Positions 11,685 to 21,899 of a stretch of 64,000 bases of DNA are shown piece by piece. The position numbers and the translations under genes are program-made. The stretch is from Nilaparvata lugens (taxonomy: Eukaryota; Arthropoda; Insecta; Hemiptera; Delphacidae): NCBI RefSeq assembly GCF_014356525.2, contig NC_052505.1:48562906-48626905 (forward strand). Reading direction: 5' to 3'. Position 1 is the stretch's first letter. The number at the start of each line of letters is the position of its first letter. The notes beneath the pieces were generated by a model that ran no database searches, was not told the origin of the DNA, and saw only the letters and a program-made list of their open reading frames with translations.

Positions 11685-12055
11685 TGAACTTTTGAGAGAG
11701 GAGCTATTTATCTTACTTGAAAATGTACCTCTTCAGTTGCGCCAAAACATTTGGTTTATGCATGATGGAGCTCCAGCACACTTCAGTGTTTCTGTTCGTG
11801 AACACCTGAATCACAGATTTCCAAATCAATGATAGGCCGAGGTGGGCCAGTAATATGGCCAGCTAGGTCACCAGACTTGAATCCTTTGGATTTTTATCTT
11901 GGGGACACTTGAAAACCTTACTATACAATACTTCTATTGATTGAATACTTTGATTGACTCCTGGGATATTTGAATGGGTCTGACAATCGATGAGAAGACG
12001 TCTGAACATATGCATTAAGAAAAACGAAGGTCACTTTGGAAATCATCTTTAGTCT
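11685..12055 (+). pseudogene. DDE transposase C-terminal relic (Tc1/mariner superfamily)
   Basis: The plus strand reads IWFMHDGAPAHFSVSVREHL, the block with the second catalytic aspartate. After a stop and frameshift it reads IGRGGPVIWPARSPDLNPLD, the block with the third. A further frameshift in LWGHL follows, and the frame ends with HFGNHL before a stop. These blocks are typical of the insect DDE_3-type transposases whose proteins end in HFEHL. The N-terminal half is missing and no inverted ends are visible. It is unlike the transposase at 9.3-10.4 kb, so it is another family. Confidence 0.85.
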
Positions 12056-12069
12056 TTTGGTGTGATTTT

Positions 12070-12666
12070 ATGTCATTAAGATTAGTACTTCATATAAAAT
12101 AAAACTTTCCTAAATGTTAAAACTTAAAAAATCAAATATTTTATTCGCAATCAGCTACAACCTATGAGTTATTAGTTCTCTCCTCATAAAACAGCAAACT
12201 TTTGTGGTGTAATGTACCACATAAGAATACATTTTATTCAACTTTAGTTTTATATTTTATTCGATTTTTAGTAAAATCTTATTAATAATGAATTTTGTTG
12301 TGTGCAGATAAAAAGAAATATTCTATTAGAACCTATCATATGTTATCCAACAGTACAGGAGTAAGTAAGAAGGGGGATTTGAAGATTTCAGGATTTGGCC
12401 CCCTCGGAGTGCAACATTTCCCAGGGAAGGTTACGGTAAAGGCAATGAGCCAGGTAGAAAGAATTGGATGAATCCAGATGATGAATGAGTCTGGGAATCT
12501 GGATACCTATATTCATACCTAATCTATTTCTAGCCTGATCCCAGGTAGCACAGAAACGTTGAAATAACGTTAGAAACACGTAATACCTTAACGTTGAAAA
12601 GACGTTTAAATTCAACGTTGAAAACACGAGAAAATGTCCGCCGTTTCCACATTATTTTCAACGTTG
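12070..12666. repeat. 597-bp duplicated segment, copy 2, cut by a gap
   Basis: Almost identical to 5633-6228 and in the same orientation. It stops at the N run exactly inside the ACGTTGAAA array, where the first copy continues. It lies directly 3' of the transposase relic. Confidence 0.85.
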
Positions 12667-12766
12667 NNNNNNNNNNNNNNNNNNNNNNNNNNNNNNNNNN
12701 NNNNNNNNNNNNNNNNNNNNNNNNNNNNNNNNNNNNNNNNNNNNNNNNNNNNNNNNNNNNNNNNNN
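12667..12766. other. Assembly gap (100 N)
   Basis: Exactly 100 N, a conventional placeholder for a gap of unknown size. The array on its left and the purine tract on its right would both be hard to assemble. Confidence 0.99.
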
Positions 12767-13720
12767 GAGGGGAAAAATGTGAAGAAATAGAAACAGAAGG
12801 ACAATGAAAAACGGAAATAGAAATAGAGTGAGAAAGAGAATGTATATGGGAGAGAGGGTAGTAAAGAGAAATTGAGTAAGATGGAGTGAAATGGAATAAT
12901 AGAGAGTGTAATCAGGGGAGAATCGGGCCTATTAAAAAGAGAATGTCAAGAGATAAAGCAAAATGGGCAAAGTGAGTGTGAGTGAGAGACGTAATTTTAG
13001 ATGGATGTTAAGACAGATGATGAGGGAAATGAACGAGAGTAAGAAAATGTATAAGAGAATTGAAGAGATGGTGAGGGAGTAAGAGAATGTGGGATGGGAT
13101 ATGAATGGATGAGAGAACTGGGAGAGAGAGTAAGATCCAGTGAGAGGGAGTAAGTCAGAAGAAAAGTGTAAGAGAGGAAGAGAGATAGTGACAGAGAAAA
13201 TGAGAGAATTGGTTGATTGTTTGAATGTGGGAGGATGAGAAAAGTAAGAGACAGTAAAAGTGATTATGAGAAAGTAAGTGAGAGTAAGGGAGTTTGGGGG
13301 ACAGTAAAGGTGAGTGAGGGAGAATAAGGGAGAGTGAGAGAGAGTAAGGGAGAGTGAGGGAGAGTAGGGGAGAGTATGGAGAAGTAATGGTGAGTGAGGG
13401 AGAATAGGGAAGAAAAAGGGAGAGTAGGGGAGAGTGAAGAAGATTAAGAGAGAGTGAGGGAGAGTAAGGGAGAGTGAGGGAGAGTAAGGGAGAGAAAGAA
13501 AGAATAAGGAAGAGTAGGAGAGAATGAGAGATAGAAAGAGAGAGTAAAGGAGTGTGAGGGAGAGTAAAAGAGATTGAGGAAGAGTAGGGAGGAGTGAGGG
13601 AGAGTAAGTGAGAGTAAGGGAGTGTAAGGAAGAGCAAGAAGGGTGAAGAGAGTGTAAGAAAAATGTAGAGAGAGATAGATTATAGTGTAGAGATTCGCAG
13701 CTTCTTATGGGGAGAGAAGG
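12767..13720 (+). repeat. Homopurine (GA-rich) tract with ~12-bp GAGTAAGGGAGA repeats
   Basis: For about 950 bp the plus strand is dominated by A and G, most strongly at 13265-13640, where GAGAGTAAGGGAGAGTGAGG-type units repeat. The minus strand therefore reads as Ser/Leu/Pro/Tyr-rich open frames of up to 271 codons. These are by-products of the repeat rather than genes: several frames are open at once, each with the same periodic composition. Confidence 0.9.
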
Positions 13721-14250
13721 GTTAAAGGGATGGTCCGCTGCCAGCAAAACGTTACAAAGCGATAAAGGTGGTCTGAAATGTAGGTGTAGGTGTAGGGCAA
13801 AAGGCCTGCCTGCTAATATTAGTGGCTGAGTGTGTGCTATGGGCTATGGTCGTATGGCGCACTGCCGTCCTAGTCGTTTGAAGCCCGGAAAAGTGAGAAG
13901 TATCTTGAATGAGGGGCAGAGCTGAGCGAGAGGGCGACAACCAGAAAGAGCAAAACATGTAAAAGGGTTTAAGATGAGAGAGTTTCCTCCCCCGCCCCTC
14001 CGCCTGCTCAGGGATGCTGAGTACCACCCCCACTGGAGTTTCTCTCGAGCTGAGCTGCAATCAATGGGCGTCGGTACCAGGGGATGTTGGGGGGTTGGAA
14101 GGAGGAAAGGGGGCTCAGAGGGTTGAGGGGGATGGAAAGAGGTGGTTTGGACGCCGACTCGAGCCATAGCAGTGAGCGTCGCGCCCTCAGTGTGTCGCTA
14201 GACCCGGAACTGACGACGCTGGATCCTCTCACATTAACCACTCACTTTTT
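13721..14250 (+). promoter_or_regulatory. GC-richer promoter-like island
   Basis: This is visibly richer in G, C and CpG than its surroundings. It contains several CG-bearing blocks and an arthropod initiator-type match (CCCTCAGTGTGTCG, about 14186-14199). No long frame dominates: five frames of 77-107 codons overlap on both strands. I infer a promoter with an untranslated first exon on the plus strand; the gene it would serve is not visible. It could also be the end of an unrecognised transposon. Confidence 0.3.
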
Positions 14251-14985
14251 GTGCCACCTATTACTCTATAACCTGTATATCTCATCGTGGTATCTCCAAT
14301 GCCCCACTCGTTCAAAGCGTTCATCTTCAAAAATCTCACAATTCTAGAAGAATGTGTGCTCTTATAGTGAACATGAAATATTGCGTGTGACTGTTCTTGT
14401 TTTGTCATCGACAAACTTAATCGGAATGAACCCTGAAAACTATTGATACTATTTTGTGTCAATCCAAAAAAACTTATTAGGACTTGAACATTATTATTAT
14501 TGACCTAGTTGTATCGACGTTATCAGTGTTGAATGTTTGTTTCAATTCATGTCTGAGCATTTCAATATTTACTCAGCTAAATTTGATCGATTTTACGAAA
14601 TTTTAAGTGTATCAATCGAGTTACTCCAACAAAAATGAACAATACGGTGATAATTGGACGTTATGGTAGAATGAAGTGGAGGTGCAGCTATATTGTCTCT
14701 ACAGGTAAATACGAGTATTGATATAGTATATTGTGATGTTATTATAAGTATTATAGATGCATTCGTTGCCTGTTTGATTGAATGATTAATTGATTGATTG
14801 ATTACTCATATCCTCTAATGGGAATGGTGCAATAATGGCGGCATCATCAATATCACACACTTTACTCTTCCATAATATTCTAATCACATTGGATTTGTAC
14901 AGGAGACTGAGCCTGCAAATAATTATAAGATTTCCAAAATGAACACTTAGTCCAGGCAACGAATGCTCAAATAAAGGTATAGAAG
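14251..14985. other. AT-rich non-coding stretch
   Basis: I see no supported gene or repeat. A short run of TGATTGAT units lies at 14774-14802. Confidence 0.5.
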
Positions 14986-14989
14986 GAAA

Positions 14990-15437
14990 AGTTTGGAACA
15001 CAATTTTCTACTTCACAACTCTTTTAAGGATAGTAAGAAGATTAAAATATCAAAAGTCCTACCCCCTGTGCTAAAGGGGTGGGGGTGGTTTGAAAGTACC
15101 ATTTTTCATTTTTCGCATATATCTCGAAAACTATGCATCTTATGAACATTGGTATTCGATGCAAAACTGAAGCTTGCAAAATTACCAGCAAGTTTTGTCC
15201 TTTAAATATTTTCCATATCCCTCATAGTTTCTGAAATATCCGCTCTTGAAGGTGAGAATTTTTTTGAAAAAACACTTTTGCCTCCAATTTTTCCATCTTT
15301 TCGGCCTTATAATGTTTGAACGATTGATGAGAAAAATCCGTGCTGATTATGAGCTCATAGAGCATCAAATTATTTTCAATTTGATGTATATTTTCACTAT
15401 TTTACACATTTCCTCACGACTGTTGCAGCAGTTTTAG
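14990..15437 (+). repeat. ~450-bp dispersed/tandem repeat, unit 1
   Basis: It runs from a block with ACACAATTTTCTACTTCAC, through CTGTGCTAAAGGGGTGGGGG, to GACTGTTGCAGCAGTTTTAG. It is closely matched in reverse at 18610-19075 and more distantly by the next unit at 15506-16862. Short frames inside it are shared between copies only as non-coding similarity. Confidence 0.8.
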
Positions 15438-15622
15438 TGTTGAGAGTAAATTTTCCATTCAGCAACAATAGATCATTTGACAATGGGATTTGGAGGGAAT
15501 GATTGAAACACAATTTTCGACTTTGCAGCTTTGTTGAGACTAGTTTTGAGGTGAGCATATCAAAAATCCCAACTCCTAGATCATGTGCTGAAGGGATGAG
15601 GGTGGTCTGAAAGTTGCATTTT

Positions 15623-16526
15623 CAACTTATTCTTCTTCTTCACGTGCCTGCTCCGTTTCGGATGTTGACGATCATAATGGCTATCCTGATCTTGTCGACG
15701 GCACTACGGAACAGCTCTGCAGATGACTGGTGAAACCATAGCCTCAGATTTGCCAGCCATGAAATTCTCCTTCTGCCAGGTCCCCTTTTTCCGATGATTT
15801 TTCCTTGAAGGATCTCTTGCAGAAGTCTGTATCTTGAGCTATTCCTCATAATGTGGCCGAGGTATTGGAGTTTCCTACTTCTAATGGTATTCAGGAGCTC
15901 CGGTTCTTTATTCATTCTCCTGAGAACCTCTTGATTAGTAACTTTTAGCGTCCAGGATATTTTCAGCATTCTTCTGTACAGCCAGAGTTCAAAAGCTTCA
16001 ATCTTTACCATTGTTTCTTTTGTGAGGGTCCATGCTTCTACCCCATACAACAGAACGGAGAACACATAGCAACGCAATAGTCTCAATTTAGTTAATAGAG
16101 TAAGGTCGTGACTCTTGTACACCTTACTCAATTTATTGAAGACAACTCTTGCTTTTTCCATGCGGCATCTTATTTCTTGTGTGTTATTCCATTTCTCATT
16201 GATGATGGTACCCAGGTAGTTATAGTGTGAGACTCTTTCTATTGCATCTCGATTAACAAACAATTGTACTCCACCTACATTCTCCTTGCTTATTACCATG
16301 AGATTTGTCTTATAAGTGTTGATTTCTAAACCATATTGCGAACTCTTTTCCACCACTCTGTCCATCAACTGTCAGCAAACACAATAGTGTCATCTGCATA
16401 TCGTATGTTGTTCAATCTTTTGCCATTCACTGATATTCCTTTATCTTGATCTTCCAGTGCCTCTCCAAATATACGCTCCAAATACAGATTGAAAAGGATG
16501 GGCGACATCCTTACTTACAACTTATT
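15623..16526 (-). mobile_element. 5'-truncated RTE-like LINE with 9-bp target-site duplication
   Basis: CAACTTATT occurs at 15623-15631 and again at 16518-16526, bracketing the element. Its 3' end on the minus strand is a short GAAGAAGAAGAA run, as in RTE-type LINEs that end in simple repeats rather than poly(A). The 5' end is truncated inside the reverse transcriptase domain. It landed inside a repeat unit (15506-16862), so it is younger than that repeat. Confidence 0.85.
15640..16512 (-). pseudogene. LINE reverse transcriptase, C-terminal part (RTE-like)
   Basis: The first ~47 codons (about 16370-16511) read MSPILFNLYLERIFGEAL and then IRYADDTIVFADS, which contains the YADD catalytic motif. 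A stop and frameshift at about 16370 precede the 242-codon open part. That part carries YLGTIINEKWNNTQEI, LLYGVEAWTL, LYRRMLKISW and LQYLGHIMR, the usual thumb and C-terminal landmarks of endonuclease/reverse transcriptase LINEs, and ends in a GRRRISWLANL block. The endonuclease domain and most of the polymerase are missing. It is dead as a self-mobilising element. Confidence 0.9.
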
Positions 16527-16862
16527 ACTTACATGCTAATATCTTGGAAACAATGTATTCTATTGACATGATCAACTACATAAAAATGAAGCTTGATAAA
16601 TTTCCTACGAGTCTTGTTCAGTAGGGGTTCTCGATAAATCCCATACTATTCGAGATATTTAAGTTCTAAAGTGATGTATTTTCGAAAAACCAGATTCTCT
16701 CATATTTTTTCGCTCTTTCAAGTCTTATAACTTTTCAACAATTGATAAGACAAGAATGTGCTGATTACGAGATTGTAGAAAATCAAATTATCTTCCATTT
16801 TATGTACAATTCGACTATTTCACGCATTCCCATACGACTGTTACAGCAGTTTTAGTTTTGAG

Positions 16863-17210
16863 TGTCAAATCGCAAGTTTTGCAACAAGTGACTTTCTTGC
16901 AATGTCACACTATTCTGTCATCAGAAATATTGGCAGTGTGCTTCAGTATAAACATTCATATTAGTCCAGTCACTACATACATTGGTGCATGCAATTTTTA
17001 TTGTGGTTATGATTTTTTAATATATTATTTGGGTACATAAGATAAGTCCAGAACCAATTTCTTCATGCAAAATTTCCTTGTGCTAGATACTGAGTGGCCC
17101 AAAAACCTCGTATTTTCTGCTCATTTTCCAGCTTCCAGCTATTTCTGTCAAATCTCGTAATCGGACAGAAAAATTTGCTCCCGCCTTTTTTTAGATTATG
17201 TGATAGAGTG
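16863..17210. other. Non-coding stretch
   Basis: No supported gene. The 60-codon frame at 16858-17040 has no motif. Confidence 0.5.
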
Positions 17211-17214
17211 ATTT

Positions 17215-18430
17215 TTTTACTTTTCGAAGCGAAGGGTGGGGCCCCATAAAATAAAAAGAGAACTCACGTGATCCTTCTTGGTGTGGTAGTTTCTTTAAAT
17301 TAATTTAGATTCGATGGCTCGTCCAAACTTCGGTCTTCAGAACGTGTGGGTTTTAGAAATTAATTATTTCCTTCACCAATCAAAAATGAATGAAAAAAAA
17401 TTAGATTCATGGAAGCAATCAAATGATAGAATAATTCACAAATATAACAAATAATATCGCCTCAGGTATAGGCTAACAATTGAAATACATAAATTTAACA
17501 AATAAGAATCTCACTAGAAAATGGTAACTTTTTGGAGCAAGGTCTTTATGGTGAAGGAATTAAAAGGGAAGTAGTGTCTCTCTTCTCAAAACTTTTGGCT
17601 GAACAGTTCCATCTTACTCAATTTGCATAGAAATGTTGCTATTGGTGGAACTAGTATGACGTATACATCACGTCAGAGATGAGTAAGAGAATAGTTCTTG
17701 TTTTACAATAAATAAACTTTAATTATCTGCCTTTTTTAGTAAATAAATTTCCTTCATATTATTTTCTCCTTATTCAACATACAATGTGTTACCGCATATG
17801 TTGAGGCTTTTCTAGTTGCTGATAACAAAAATATAGTATCATGTTCGAATATCATCCCTTTTTGGTGTCATTTTTCTGACCTATGATTGGCCTAAACGTG
17901 TTACAGAGATTTTTACATCAGTCCATGCGGTTGATTCTATAGAAATTATTAAATCATATTTATATTTCATACAAGAGATTCTTATTATAATAAATAATAA
18001 AAAATGCATATTACAGCTCTTATCAGTGATAATGCTTGTACCATGATCATGCTCGCTTTTATAATATTTAACATGTTGTACATTTCCATTTATAAATTAT
18101 TTCAACAATAATAAATATTTTTTTATCTTGAAACTCTTATCCTTATTACAATAATTATTGGTTTCAGAAGTAATTATATTATCGTTTTAAAACATAAGTT
18201 CAGTAGTACAAATAATTCATTTCGACTAATTTCTTGACTGCATTCAAAACAGCTGTTCACTAACATAAACAAAGTTGTAACCTCTAAATTTGATGGTTGT
18301 CTATAAACATTTCACAAATTATTTGCAATAAATTATAATAATTTTCAATAAATAATTCTCCCGAAATATGCCGTGTAAAACGGTGCTCTTATCTCAGTCA
18401 CAGCTGTTGATAAGTATAATCTTCATTGCT
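17215..18430 (-). mobile_element. Diverged LTR-like dispersed repeat, copy 2
   Basis: Collinear with 3875-5115. Shared landmarks in order: TTCGAAGCG with GGGGCCCC, ACTCACGTGA, AAAAGGGAAGT, TATTGGT beside GACGT motifs, CCTTTTTGGTG, and ACGGTGCTCTTATCTCAG near the end. No coding frame is conserved. As for copy 1, I infer an old solo LTR. Confidence 0.45.
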
Positions 18431-18609
18431 ATCAGGTAACAGTACATTTGATACTCTTCCTAGTCTTTGACAATAATAATATCTTCTATTTCCTCGATTC
18501 ATTTCATTTCATGGTCATAATAATTTTAAAATTTCACAGTATCTATTGGAACGTCAGCGGAACTAAACACCCTCTGTGTTTCTAAACTTCCTACCAAACA
18601 AAGATATTC

Positions 18610-19075
18610 AAAACTAAAACTGCTGCAACAGTCGTATGGGAATGCGTGAAATAGTGAAAATATACATCAAATTGAAGATAATTTGATGCTCTATCAGCTT
18701 ATAATCAGCACGGATTTTTTTCATCAATTGTTCAAAAATTATAAGGCCGAAAAGATGGAAAAATTGGAGGCAAAAGTGTTTTTTCAAAACATTTCTCACC
18801 TTCAAGAGCGGATATTCAGAAACTATGAGAGATATGGAAAATATGTAACAGACAAAACTTGTTGGTAATTTTGTAAGCTCCAATTTCGCACGGAATATAA
18901 ATGTTTATAAGATGTATGGTCTCCGAGATATATGCGAAAAATGAAAATATGGTACTTTCCAAACCACCCCCACCCCTTTAGCACAGGGGTTAGGGGTGAG
19001 GACTTTTGATATTTTAATTTTCTTACTATCCTTAAAAGAGCTGTGAAGTTGAAAATTGTGTTCCAAACTTCTCCC
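18610..19075 (-). repeat. ~450-bp repeat, inverted copy
   Basis: It matches 14990-15437 in reverse complement, including AAACTGCTGCAACAGTCGT at its start and CACCCCTTTAGCACAGGGGT near the end. The similarity to unit 1 is higher than that between units 1 and 2. Confidence 0.8.
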
Positions 19076-20410
19076 TCTATAATATTTCGTTGACTGGACT
19101 CAGTAATGAACTTCTACATGAACAAAACAAGATGTGAAATCCTCCAATAATCTAGACTAGGAAATCATTACATTACAGTGAATTATGACATAGGTTTTGC
19201 TTGAAAGACCATGAGCAATGACAGAGCTATTCGATTTACGGTTTATTGCTTTTATTATTAAAATGATAAATCCTATTTCAAGTGGAACATGCATATTTTA
19301 TTATGATTCGTGATTAAAAACATCAGTCTAGATCCTCAAATAAATTTTTCTCATGAGAAACGCGATTGCTATGTTTCATGAAAATTATGTTTATCTAACT
19401 CTTCAATATACTCTGAAGAGTATAACTCTTCAATTCGTTGCGATTGAATTACTTCCAAGTTTATAAAGATCAACAAGGAAAGTAATTTAAAATTCCAATA
19501 ACTTTTTTTTATAGGGCAACATACTTGAATGCTCAATTAGGTACTCATACAATAACTAGTGATTTACTATAATAACCAAGTAAGAGTTATTGCTTGAAAG
19601 CATGCTTCTCACTTCTAACTTTTCGCAAATGATGGCGGGTAACTTGAGTATATCATTATGTATACAAGAAGAATTATTGATAATATCATGTATATTGTCA
19701 AAGAATCATCAGTTTTTGAGTATAGTGGAAATAAATGTGAGTCTTACAAATGAGCAATCATTGTATATTATAATAACAATGAAAAACATGCAACGTTCAA
19801 AGACAACATGGTCAAAGACACATTAACTCCAACTTGGATTCATTTTTACCACTGTTTTTCATGATAAGACTTTCAAGTATCACTTTTTGATGTCTTCCAT
19901 GTTATTTTCTTAACAGGATGAGAATAGATAATATCAAATAGATCTAGGCAGGCCACCAAATTTGATATTTTCTGCAGAAGCTCAAAAATACCCAACCTTC
20001 TCTATTGGATTGTGATGATTCGTATACAATTTGTGGAGAAGTATGTTCATAGCTCACCAATGAACTATAAATATCGATAAAGGGAGTTCTCAATTCCATT
20101 GAAAAAACCATGATGAATCATGAAAAGTGTAATTTGCATTGATAATTGCTGGAAAATATGAAGAAACCAATGTAAAATGAGTGATGGGTATGGAGTATCT
20201 TCAATCATACAATATAACTGAGTATGAAAATGATAATCATCATATAAATGAGAAAAATATTGTTTTCTCTATCCAATGAATAAATAAATATAATTATTAG
20301 ACGAACATAATTCAGAATCTATAGAGGTTGCTGAAGAATCTTATTGTGAATGTAGATCGATCATGTGCTCTTATGATATTATGAAATACTCTTCTATATA
20401 TAAATTATAT
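19076..20410. other. AT-rich non-coding stretch
   Basis: No supported gene, RNA or repeat. The longest frame is 78 codons (19590-19826) with no motif. Confidence 0.5.
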
Positions 20411-21375
<965 letters not shown>

Positions 21376-21714
21376 CATATTAACCATCACAATACAATAA
21401 TCCTTGTTGATTCCTAGTACAGTTCGTTCGAGCAGAGAGAATACAAGTAGAGTGATATCATATTAGATTTTCCTATGGTTCAAGCATTGCTTCAAAAATA
21501 TTCATCTCAACAAAAAATGTCAAGTGTGCACCAAGGAACCATTGTGGATATTGGTGATCAGTGAATTAAAGGTAGATTTAAAGATTTAAAGTTAGTTCTT
21601 ATCATAATGTGATTATTGTTTATAGACTTGCACTATTCGATAGAGCTCATTCAAGAAATACTGAAATAAGAGAACAACTTAACGCCTTCTCTAAAAACGG
21701 GAAATATATCAGAG

Positions 21715-21895
21715 TAGATTGGAGTGGTACCAGCATGTGACTAGAATGAAGGAAGACAGGTTGTCTGAATTGGTGGCAGCTACAACCCAGAATGCAAGAG
21801 AGGCCAATGGCGTTTGAGAGAGAAAATGGACGGATATGAGGTTCAGAACAGGCAGAAATGCCCAAACCCTGGAATGTAGAAGAAGAAGAAGTAGG
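21715..21895 (+). pseudogene. LINE C-terminal scrap with (GAA)n tail
   Basis: The plus strand reads WYQHVTRMKEDRLSELVAA and, after a stop, KWTDMRFRTGRN, resembling the last ~50 residues of RTE-like reverse transcriptases. It ends in AGAAGAAGAAGAAG, the same simple-repeat tail as the LINEs at 15.6 and 29.9 kb. Everything upstream is missing. It is a short, dead 3' remnant. Confidence 0.5.
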
Positions 21896-21899
21896 AGAC

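Larger units (their letters stand above)
15506..16862 (+). repeat. ~450-bp repeat, unit 2, split by a LINE
   Basis: The same order of blocks as unit 1 is seen (ACACAATTTTCGACTTTGC, CATGTGCTGAAGGGATGAGG, then GACTGTTACAGCAGTTTTAG), but more diverged. The unit is interrupted at 15632-16517 by a LINE fragment; removing the LINE restores a collinear unit of about 460 bp. Confidence 0.75.

Noticed and set aside
12594..12782. Frame running through N bases
   Set aside because: Made of unknown residues across an assembly gap. The same applies to 45939-46253 and 46030-46218.
12932..13747. 271- and 160-codon Ser/Leu/Pro-rich frames resembling a secreted low-complexity protein
   Set aside because: They read a homopyrimidine strand with ~12-bp periodicity; overlapping frames give the same kind of peptide.
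13752..14347. Five frames of 77-107 codons on both strands in the GC-rich island
   Set aside because: They overlap each other without any domain; GC-rich DNA simply has fewer stops.
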